A stretch of DNA of 64,000 bases from Solen grandis (taxonomy: Eukaryota > Mollusca > Bivalvia > Adapedonta > Solenidae): positions 13,483,294 to 13,547,293 of the forward strand of contig CM037778.1 in the NCBI GenBank assembly GCA_021229015.1, read 5' to 3'. The position numbers and the translations under genes were made by a program. Positions within the stretch are counted from its first letter, which is position 1. Each line of letters opens with the position of its first letter. Shown one piece after another: positions 12,586 through 24,500 of the stretch. The notes beneath the pieces were generated by a model. That model was not told where the DNA came from, searched no databases, and saw only the letters and a list, made by a program, of their open reading frames with translations.

Positions 12586-15500
12586 ATGAATTATGCTCAT
12601 CACATCACATTCTTTCAGTTAATGTACTGTCCTACACTCACATTGCAAGACACAATGGTATGCAGGGGTGTTAATCACCTATAGTTGAAGTTCCAGTTTC
12701 TGTCAGGATAGATATGACCTACATTTTGCTTATAGTCTTTCTGTTGCTGCTTAGTTGATACCTTTTGTTTCTTGAAATATTGAAACACACATGAATAATT
12801 GTAATACAGTTGAACCTGTGGAAGCAGTCAGTAGAATTAACCCTTTCCCTCATATATTCTTATTTTGACGCACTCAATAGGTATCACATAAAGCCTGATC
12901 TGCAGAAAACCACAGTTAAACCTTACCAAATTTAATTACAAAATCCTCATTTCCAGACCACTGAGGAGCAGCGAACAGCATAAAACCTGATCAGCCTGCG
13001 AGTTACTCGCAGGCTGATCTGGTTTTATGCTGTTTGCATAGGTCTTTTCATGGTTTCCTCTATGAGGGAAAGGGTTAAGCAGTCAACCTGCATTTACCAG
13101 TATGTTTTGATATTACCAGAGGATAGCATTTTGTTATATGTTTAACTTTCATTTGACCGACCACTTAAGACAGGCTAGACTGTATAACCTAAATCTGCTT
13201 GTACATTTCAGGGAAAGTAAAGAGGAAGAAAGTTGTGATGGAGATGAAGAAATGATAAATGGTTTTAGAAGGGTAAGCTTATTGGAGTTACTTTGATTAT
13301 AGTTATGTTTTATAAAGATCATACTTTTTCTCTGCTGTGTATGTAAGAATTGGTAATTTGCACAAAAAGCCTTAAGTTCTTGTCATCTGTCATTAGTTTC
13401 ATTCCTTTCCTAAAATTGAAAGAAATTCAGCTTAACACTCGGAAACAATTTCAGCATTTGTTTTTTACTTATACACAACACCTATATTATAACAATGCTG
13501 AAATGGGGGCTAGATAGGAATCACACAAGTTGCCCCATCACATGGAAGTTTTTCAGTATTTATTTCCCTTGTTTGCTTTGGAAATTTGTGAATATACTTT
13601 GTGCATTTGAATATAATTTCTGCTCTTGAGGCAGTGTAGTTAGGGTATTAATCAACCACTGTGATAGCTCAAGTATTCAGTTTATATCATTACCTAAGGA
13701 TAACAATTTACCAGTTAAGGTTTAGGGTCAATGTTTGAACCATCACATTTGCATTGTTAACGAGCAATCTGTCACCTATGTTCATGTGTCACCTGCTGTA
13801 AGTAGAGATGATACATAGGGATGACTTTTCTGTCGTCTGTCCGTCCATCACATTTTCCATCACACTTCAGTAGGTGACACACAGTAGGTTCCAAAGAACA
13901 CACTTGTTACAATTTTTTGTTGGATTTTACAGGAGTTGTTGGAGACTGAGATGCGACTTCGTAATGGAGGCCTAGGAGGTGTGGATGATTACCAAACATG
14001 GAGTATACGTCTGGAGACAGCCGTAGGATTACCAGCCCTGGTAAGGTCACAATCTAGCATGGCATATGTCATTTACTGCAATATTACTTTTTTTATTGAC
14101 ATTAAATTTTATTGAATCTGCAATTAAGTCAATTTCTTTAATACATAGATTAAATTCATCTATTTTATGTTGATTGGATAACAATTTCTTATCACTTATA
14201 CTAATCCCTCCCAATGGTTCCTGGGTTGAAGCAGTACTTGTGCCTTGGAAGGGCTTAAAAATTCTTGCCCCCAACAGGGCTTGATCCCATAACCTTAAGG
14301 TCGGTTATGATACCACTGTACCACGACTCCAGGTCAACCATATGTATGTGGATCTCAGTTCCATAAAACACAAGCCTGATTAATAGACAGTTTTCATGGG
14401 GATTAAATTTGGGTAAAGTTAACCACAAAATAGATGAAATTATCTCCCAAGAAAATGGTTGCTTATACGGTACTGTTTGAAGCATCTTAAGCTTAGCTAC
14501 AGAAAATATACTTTCAGGTTAACATTGCATTTTTCATTTATGGCCAATTTATTTGTTACAGTGTATGTGAATTGAGGTTAGTGGCATAAAGGGTGATGTT
14601 TTTGGTCATTATGTAGGTAGGAAACTGTAGTTTTAGAATAGACAGTTTTTAGCTCACTTGAGTACTCTGTGCTCAAGGTGAGCTTTTGTGATCACCCTGC
14701 ATTGTAGGTCAACAATTAAATGACATCTCCTCTGAATCAGATGAATCAGATGCCATGGTAACAGTAACGGAAAGAAAAAAAATATGAAAACTTTACAAAT
14801 CATCTCTCACAAAACTACTGGCCAGAGTTCAAAATATTTTAGTACAGATGTTCCTTTGGTAATCCTCTACAGAGATTGCTGAAATTATTCCAATCCATTA
14901 AAAAAAAAAATATGGCTGCCAGGGTTGGCTAATTTGCCTTAAATGTATATAGTGAAAACATAAACAGTTCAAAATATTTTAGTACAGATGTTCTTTGGGT
15001 AACCCTCTACCAAGATTGCTAAAATTATTCTTATCTGTAAAAAAAACATGGCCACCAGGAGAGAAGCCAATTTGCCTTAAATGTATAGAAACTTTCTGAA
15101 ACTACTGTAGAAATCTGGTTGCCATGGCAATGGAAAGAAAAAAAATATGAAAACTAAAAATCATCTCATTCTAAGCTACTGGACAGATTTCAAAATGTTT
15201 TAATACAGATGGATGCTTTGGATAGCCCTATGGTGAGTGATCCAGTGCCTCTATGGCCCTCTTGTTTAGTATACCTGCTACTATAATGTGACTGGTTATT
15301 GGTCCTGGGATACATTAGAATGACAAATACAGCATTAACCATAACACAGGCATGATACAGATCAAAATTCATCAGTTTATCCTATACTGTAAACATCCTT
15401 AATAACACTGTTTTAGAGGTCAAAACCTAGATAATTGTATTAAAACATGATGCATTTATAGAACATTAACATATCAGTGACTTGGGTAACATGTAAAAAC

Positions 15501-18500
15501 CATTCTATGTTGGTACTCACATTAGTAATGGATATACACTATAGCTGGTAGGGTCAGAGAGACTAGCAAAGTCTGATGCAAATATGGTTCTGAGCAGAAA
15601 TATCATAACACCCTGTGTGTTTTACAGGGTGACTGTTTGCTAGACACACAACAGTATGTACTGGAAAAATTCCGCACTGGAATGATGGCTTCAAAGAAGA
15701 AAAAGACAGTGGATGTTGCAGAAGGAATAAAGGAAGAATCAGAAGAGGAGGAGGAGGAAGAAGGTAAACTGGAAGTCATTGATGATTAACTTCTAACAAA
15801 GAAGTAGTGGGTGGGGGGAAGTAGTGCTCCCTCTGCATCCTAATAAATACCAAAAATCAAATGCTTTTTGTGTCATCTGCTTCTCCGTTGTCTTGTCTGT
15901 TTTTCTTGCACACTTCTTTCATCAGATGACATGTTTGCTTCAAGGAACACTTTTTGTTAGCTCACCTTCGTCCGGCGTCAACAATTTGCTTTAAACGACA
16001 TCTCCTCTGAAACCGCTGGACAGAATTTAATGAAACTTGGCAGGAATGTTCCTTGGGTGAGGCTCTACAAAAGTTGCTAAAATAAAGTTGATCCATGAAG
16101 AACTCTGGTTGCCATGGCTACAAAAAGAAAAATAATTTGAAAACTTTAAAAATCATCTCCTTCAAAACTACTGGCCAGATTTCAAAATAATTTGGTACAG
16201 ATGTTCCTTGGGTCAACCTCTACCAAAGTTGCTAAAATTATCCGTAAAAAAACATGGCCGCCAGGGGCGGGGCTTATTTGCCTTATATGTATATAGAGAA
16301 ACCTTTAAACAACATCTCCTCTGAAACCACTGGACAGAATTTGATTAAACTTGGCAGGGATGATCCTTGGGTCAACCTTCACAAAAGTTGCTAAAATAAA
16401 CTTGATCCATGTAGAACGCTGGTTGCCATGGCAACATAAAGAAAAAAAATATGAAAACTTTAAAAATCATCTTCTTCAAAACTACTGGCCAGATTTTAAA
16501 ATAAATTGGTACAGATGTTCCTTGGGTCAACCTATTTATCTCAGGTGAGCGATTTAGGGCCATCATGGGCCTCTTGTTTGGATTTATGATTAATCATCAT
16601 TGTTGCTAATTGTAAAATGTTGATATTCTAGTGTGGTGATTCAAATACTTTCAGTGGTAAAAGTTGAAAGCTGCTTTCTTGTTTGAGAAACCATTTCATC
16701 TTTATATATCTATAGCTCAACATGTCAGTCATTCAAATGGTATTCGAGTAGCATGTTTGCATCAACATGAGGGTAGTTCCATGACAGATAGACCTTTCCT
16801 CAGGATCTTGATATATGGTGTAGTATCATGCAGCTCAAGAAAAAAAACTTACTATATTTAAGATACTGCCTGCTGAATAATCAAACAAAACAAGCAAATG
16901 AAACAAGTATTACATATATCACTAGATTTTATATACATATCAAGAAACTGAAGAGATGCACACTGTTTCTGGTTGTTTTAGAAGATAAAAAGGAACTCAA
17001 GGGAATTGTAGAATGGCGGGATGCTGTGAAAAGTGCTCCGTCTCTGTCCAGGCTGCATGTGCTGCTGGGCATCCTAGACTCCTGTATCAGGTGGGAGAAG
17101 TCAGCAGAAAATGCTGTAAGTATCTAACAATTACATAGGAAAAATTCTCAAGAAATTGGATGAAATAGAAATTTAAGTATATACTAAAAAAAAAAAAAAA
17201 AAAAGTTTAGCAAAAGTGATTGTGTGTATGACTGTTATATGAATTATAATTTCAGCCAGTTATGTTGAAGTGGTGAGGGAATGTTAGTGGTTTCCTTGTC
17301 AAATTAAAAAAGAAAAAAAAATTATGAGGAAACATTCAGATGACAAAATACATTAAGTGGCTGTGTTGATAGATCTTATATTAATATCATATATTGAGGA
17401 GTTATAACTTGTATTTCAGAAATGCAAGGTGTGCCGGAGGAAGGCGGATGAAGATGAGTTGTTACTGTGTGACATTTGTAACCAGCCCTTCCACCTCTAC
17501 TGCCTGCGTCCTCAGCTTCACTCAATACCAAAAGGAGACTGGCACTGCCCTGCCTGTAAACCACGGCAAACTAAACTGAATATGAAGAACTTTGGCATGG
17601 TATGTACAACAGACCATTCCAGTGTGTACTTATGTTAATACATTAAAATGATTAGATTATTATACCCAGGTTACACAGTGAAATGTGGCTATGTTTGAAT
17701 CTCATATGTTCTCCTGTCACAATTTTTACTTAAAAATTGTTGTGTCAAGGCAGGGTAGCCAGGTAGTCCAACTAAAATCATAGCTTTAGGTACAGTTGGT
17801 ACTCGTTATCTCCAATTTGCGTATATCGAAATTTCGGCTATGTCAAATTAATTGACTTGGTCCAGATTTTTCCCTTCTTTGTCTATATACATTAACTTCG
17901 TGTGTCTCAAAATTTATTTATTTCAAATGACTGCTATCTGTGCAAAGTGGAGATTTGGACCCTCGCCCTATAGTACAATGCATATTTTTCACACCTATCA
18001 GTAAACTGGTGACACTAGCTTTGCACGGGGCTATCTGTATGACAAATAATGATTTTTAGATTTTTAGCTCACCTGAGCACAAAGTGCTCAAGGTGAGCTT
18101 TTGTGATCGCCCGGCGTCCGTCGTCGTGCGTCGTCCGTCGTCAACAATTTGCTTTAAACGACATCTCCTCTGAAACCGCTGGACAGAATTTAATGAAACT
18201 TGGCAGGAATGTTCCTTGGGTAAGGCTCTACAAAAGTTGCTAAAATAAAGTTGATCCATGAAGAACTCTGGTTGCCATGGCAACAAAAAGAAAAATAATT
18301 TGAAAACTTTAAAAATCATCTCCTTCAAAACTACTGGCCAGATTTCAAAATAATTTGGTACAGATGTTCCTTGGGTCAACCTCTACCAAAGTTGCTAAAA
18401 TTATTCCGATCCGTAAAAAAATTATTTGCCTTATGTATATAGAAAACCTTTAAACAACATCTCCTCTGAAACCACTGGACAGAATTTGATTAAACTTGGC

Positions 18501-21500
18501 AGGGATGATCCTTGGGTCAACCTTCACAAAAGTTGCTAAAATAAACTTGATCCATGTAGAACTCTGGTTGCCATGGCAACAAAAAGGAAAAAAAACTGAA
18601 AACTTTAAAAATCATCTTCTTCAAAACTACTGGCCAGATTTTAAAATAAATTGGTACAGATGTTCCTTGGGTCAACCTCTACCAAAGTTGCTAAAATTAT
18701 TCCGATCCGTAAAAAATATGGCCGCCAGGGGCGGGGCTTATTTGCCTTATATGTATATAGGGAAAACTTTAATCAACATTTCCTCTGAAACCACTGGACA
18801 GAATATGATTAAATTTGGCAGGATTGATCCTTGGGTCAACCTTCACAAAAGTTGCTAAAATAAACTTGATCCATATAGAACTCTGGTTGCCATGGCAACA
18901 AAAAGAAAAAAAATGGAAACTTTAAAAATCATCTTCTTCAAAACTACTGGCCAGATTTTAAAATAAATTGGTACAGATGTTCCTTAGGTCAACCTATTTA
19001 TCTCAGGTGAGCGATTTAGGGCCATCATGGGCCTCTTGTTTTAAATACTATCGAAGAATAAACCCAGGTTATAATTTACAATGTTTCTAGAACCTACTTG
19101 TCCATCTATGAGCGCTGAGCAATCTGGCGTGCAAAGTGCTCTGAATATTGTGCATGTACGTAAGTGCTCTTTATTAATAGAATGCAGTTCGCATGTTTTC
19201 GATCTATATTATTGTGTAACTCTATTTGTTTATTTCGTTTACCTTTCTGTATTTACAGAAAGAAGCGGTTGAATAAATAAAGAAAAATATGCTACTTATG
19301 GATTATTATTTATTAATTATATATTAAAAAAAAAAAGTGTTATCTTCTTCATGATATCGACACTATTAATACAATGATACAGGTAAGATTTCTTGTTCAC
19401 AAGCCAAAAATACCTCATTTCGGATTGGTCAAATTACGGACATCTCGAAGTCTTATTTTTGGTCCCATGAAATGCGAGATAACGAGTGCCGACTGTATTA
19501 TTAAAAATAGCGTATTCACATAACTAACTGCTCTCTATTGGCAAAACATGTTGGAAATTACACTTGACACTTGAAATAAAATTAATAAAAGAAATAGATT
19601 TGTCTCTGTTGACGTGGTTATATTTTCGTAATGTAGGATGAAACCGATATAGTAACACATAAGAGAGAAGTCAAGTCGAGGCAGAAGGAGATTGTCCACG
19701 ATGAACTATGTTTTGGGTGTGGAGGGACGGAGGACGAAGCTGAGTTGATAGAGTGTGCGGAATGTCCGGGTGTGTACCATCTGGACTGTCATGACCCGCC
19801 TTTGCGACATCCTCCCAGGTAGTGTAAACAGTTTATGGTTTCTTATCTATTGACAAGCGACATCTGAAATTAGAATGTTGGCCATGGTATTTGTAATAAT
19901 AATAAAAATACAGTCATCCATATTTTGAAAAATATATGCTTAGTGTTATATACTCTTTATACCCCCGAAACGAAGTTTGGGGGGGTATATAGGAGTCACC
20001 CGGTGGTCGGTCGGTCGGTTGGTCGGTCGGTCCAGCGGTCCGTTGCATTATTGGAATTCAATACAACTTCATGCAATGATCAAGCACATGGAGAGGAAGT
20101 GCAGTGCGCAAGAACCATAACTCCATCTTGACTTATTGCAGAGTTATTGCCCTTTGTTACTTTTCCTTGTCCGGAGCATAACTTGAAAAGTACAAGTTGG
20201 ATTTCAAAACAATTTCATACAATGGTCAACCACAATATGAGGAAGTGCAGTGCACAAGAACCATAACTCTATCTAGAGTAATTACAGAGTTATTGCCCTT
20301 TGTATTTTTTCCTTGTCCGGAGTATAACTTGTAACCTTGTCCGGAGTATAAGTTGTAAAGTACTGATTGGATTTCAAAACAATTTCATACAATGGTCAAG
20401 CACAATGAGAGGAAGTGCAGTGCACAAGAACCATAACTCTATCTATAGGAATTACAGAGTTATTGCCCTTTGTTACTTTTCCTTGTCCAGAGTATAACTT
20501 TTAAACTACTGGTTGGATTTCAAAACAATTTCATACAATGGTCAACCACAATATGAGGAAGTGCAGTGCACAAGAACCATAACTCTATCTAGAGTAATTA
20601 CAGAGTTATTTCCCTTTGTTACTTTTCCTTGTCCATAGCATAACTTGAAAAGAACTGGTTGGAATTCAAAACAATTTCATACAATTGTCAACCACAATAA
20701 GAGGAAGTGCAGTGCACAAGAACCATAACTCTATCTATTGTAATTACAGAGTTACTGCCCTTTGTTACTTTTCCTTGTCCGGAGCTTAACTTTAAAACTA
20801 CTGGTTGGAATTCAAAACAATTTCATACAATGGTCAAGCACAACCTGTGTAACCCGGCCAAAAATCTGGAAAAAAAACTAATGTAAAAATGTCTTTTTCA
20901 TACTCTTCTTCTTAATCCTAATAACTTCATCATTTCTAAAGCAGTATTGCGGGGGTATTAATCACATTTAGTGATAGTTCTAGTTTATTTCAAAATGGCT
21001 CTTGCTCTACCTACTCTTTCTCTTATTTATATATTTTTTGTGCTATCTTTTTTAGTTGCATGAACTAGAAAATGTTTTTAGGAGTATAAAGAGTGATTGG
21101 GGATGAATTTAAAAATAAGGTAATAGGTTCTTTTAATTAAAGTAACTAGAACATATCTAACTATTTGTTCAGGAAAAGGAAATGAAATGGGGCTAAAAAG
21201 TTTCTTTTGATTGCAACCTTTGTTTTTCAATATTTAAAGATGACAATGTACTTTCATTTGTACAGGGGCCGATGGGTATGTAACAATTGCAAAAATGGCA
21301 TTAAAACCAGGCAATCCAATCCTAGAAGCCAAAGAAGTTCAACAAGAGGTAAACTTTGCTAATTTGTAGTATTGAATATTAAAGTTTTAACTTCTTGTGT
21401 CTTATCATTGGCAAATTAAATGTTAATATTTAGATTTCATTAAAAACTATATTAAGATTGGAAAACAATGTGTTTGTATGAGAAAAGGTCTTGTAAAAGT

Positions 21501-24500
21501 GACAACTAACTCAATGATGCTGCAAATTTAAGCAAATTACCTATTTTGCACTTAATTTTAAAGAGGAAAAAAAGGTGTATAGAATCTCTGCAGAATAGCA
21601 TCATATTAAAATTAGTAGAATATTTTATGACAAGTCTTGCATTACGTTTGTAATCATCATATGTATTTTTAACAAAAATGTTGATTGTCAACTACTCAGC
21701 AGCAGTGAAGCGTAAAAGGAAGGAATCCACATCAGAAGAGTCTGAAGAGGATGACTCAGAAACTGAGCTGGAGTCTGAAGATGAAGACTCTGCACCTCCT
21801 GCCAGGAAAGCAGCTAGAACCTCCAGGGGTCGTGGGCAGGATCATGGTTCAAGGTCAGAGACCTCACGAGGAGAAAGGTCAAGATATCGAAGGTCTGCTC
21901 CGTCTCCAGATATAGAATATGATATCCGGCCGAAAGTGTCTCGGAGAGCTCCTTCTGAACTGTCGGTATGAGATTTTTTTTAACGAAGTTATTTTGGAAT
22001 ATGATCTATACCCTGCAGGTTGTGAATTATCTTGAATAGATGTTAGACATTGGAGAAAATTGTATGGAAATTACAGCAAATCTAGAAAATAAATGCAAAA
22101 AAATGAAATTACGTAAATCGGTTCATCAACAACTGCTTTTTTCGTTGTTTTGATATGGGATTTTTGCATTATAATTGGGTGATCATTCTAGTTGAAATAA
22201 AGGTCAAGCTAATTTCTATAGATACTTTAAGGTAGGAGGAGCTTTAGGTGTAAGTTGGGTCAAGGTTAGAGACAAAAAAGGGGGGAAATTACTTTTTTCT
22301 TGTCAAAATGTCTGGTTTTCATAGAAATTCCACTTGTGTGTGTGTGTTTTTGTTTTGTATTGGGTTGTTTTTTTTTGCCATGAAGTTTGATGTAAGAGGC
22401 ATATCCATATTACAGTTGATGGAAGAGATCATCAACAACATGCTGGATTTCAAGCACGCCTGGCCGTTCTACCTAAATGTCAACAAGAGGGATGTAAGTA
22501 TATGCCTCAAAAGACTTACGATTACATATGGGCTTAGGGACCGTGTATGTTCACTCTTCAGTGCACAAGCCTTGACGATGGGCCATATTTCTTGGCATGT
22601 GTCTGGTGTTGCTTGTAACAGGGACTTTTCACTTTAAAAGGGATGGGGTAATATATACTACTCAAAGTTTGCTAAGCTCCACATATCATGTGCCACTGTG
22701 AAATTGAAGTGGCCATAATTTCTGTTATATTTGCATATCTCTAAAAAGTATGTGAGTCAATATAAAAACTTAACAGGGATAGTCACCAGCATGTAAAGTT
22801 ATTATCTGGTAAAAAGTTGGGACATTAATGTCGACACATTTCTTAATCTTTCTATTCTTGTTTTTAAGTTCATAATTCTCAAAGTTATAAAGCAGACGCT
22901 ACATTTTCTGAATCAGATTGTTGACAAAACTTGGTCAATGACTTGATCTATGTTTTTCATCTTTCCATATTTTCCAGCTCATTGAACTTTGTTTTAAAAA
23001 AAAAGAAAATCTTCATGTATGCACATTTTACAGGTGTAATAAAGAAATATTTGCAATTTTTCATGTTTTAATGTGCAAGAAGATTTTTCTTTAATAACAA
23101 CAGATATTTTTTCAAAAACATTAGGTTTGGCTGGTGGGGTCAACAACTTATGCATTTTTTATACAAAAGATTTTGATTGGAAATAGGTTGAAAACAGGGT
23201 TTTTCTTCAGGCAATTTGAAATGGTACCGGTTATGTTCCAATCCGGAAAAAAATTGTTTCGTTTTTAGTCAGAGTGGGAAAAATTTGTAGCATTTTTCAT
23301 CTACTTGAGAACTTTGACCATACTGTAATACTAAACAGTAAATTGTACAAAATCCAAACTGAACATATACTTATTATTCATGTAACGTAGTTACTGAGTT
23401 AGGCTAAGTTTACAGTGAAATATCTGTTCATTGCACTTTTGAACTTTTCTGTTATGTCTGTCTCAGTGACGTTTTCCATAGACAGACTAGTAGAACAAGA
23501 AGACGACGGTTCTGTCACGCTTGTGCTAGTGCCGGTGTTATCTGATTCTGAATCAGGAATCTCAATGACATTTTGCTTTTTATCTCTAGCCGGAGGTGGA
23601 AGGGATATGGTAATAGTCCATCCGTTCTTCCGTCCCACATTTTTTTCCGAAGCATAACTCAAAAAGTATTTGAGGTATCAACTTGATACTTCATAGGTGG
23701 ATAGATCTTTTTGTAAAGGAATGCAGTGCACAAGAATGATAACTTTACCTTTCATAATTTTTTAGTTATTGTCCTTTGTTATTTTTAATAGGCTTAATTT
23801 ATGTCACAATGACCTTAACATTTTACCTGTAGACCTCAAAATAGAGGAATTAATAGGTCTTCACATGGGTTAAATATCTATACTCACTTTAAACATCTGT
23901 CTTTATTACTTAAAATTTTCTTTTAAAAATGAATTATTCTAGTCTCCAACACATCTTTTAACAAGCAAGCATTCAGCAGGGGGTGGCCATGTAACATGGC
24001 TCTTGTTAAACATGTCATCTTTTTTTCTTTTTTTTTGTTTCTGTGATCAGGCTTATATGTACATGTACTAAGTCTTTTTCTATAGTATTTACTATTGTGT
24101 GACATTCGATTTGAATTTAGATCTATTTCAGAAAAATATGGGAAAACTCACTATGCCATGCCGATTCACATATGTACCTTTGATATCGGACCAATATTTG
24201 TTTCGAGCCCCGATTTGGTGTTGTTTTATATGGGTAGTTACGAAATGTCGGAATGTGAAACAGTTAAGAGTATTCAATCATAAAATAAACATATTCGTAA
24301 GAAATACACCGCTCGCAAATGTAAACAAAGCAGCTGTGGAGTGGCCACTCTTCGCTCAATCTAAATTCTTCAGATTGGGAATTTTATTACTGACGATTGG
24401 GAAAAAAAGGTACCGACAATTCAGAAAAATGGTCAGACTTGGTGATTGGGAACGCCCCCCATTTTCCGGTAGTGCTAATATAAGCAGAAAAATTTCCTAT

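Noticed and set aside
18496..18858. 120-codon open frame and its relatives at 16351-16548 and 50134-50445
   Set aside because: Read-through of family 1 tandem units; the frame is lost in neighbouring units with the same sequence.
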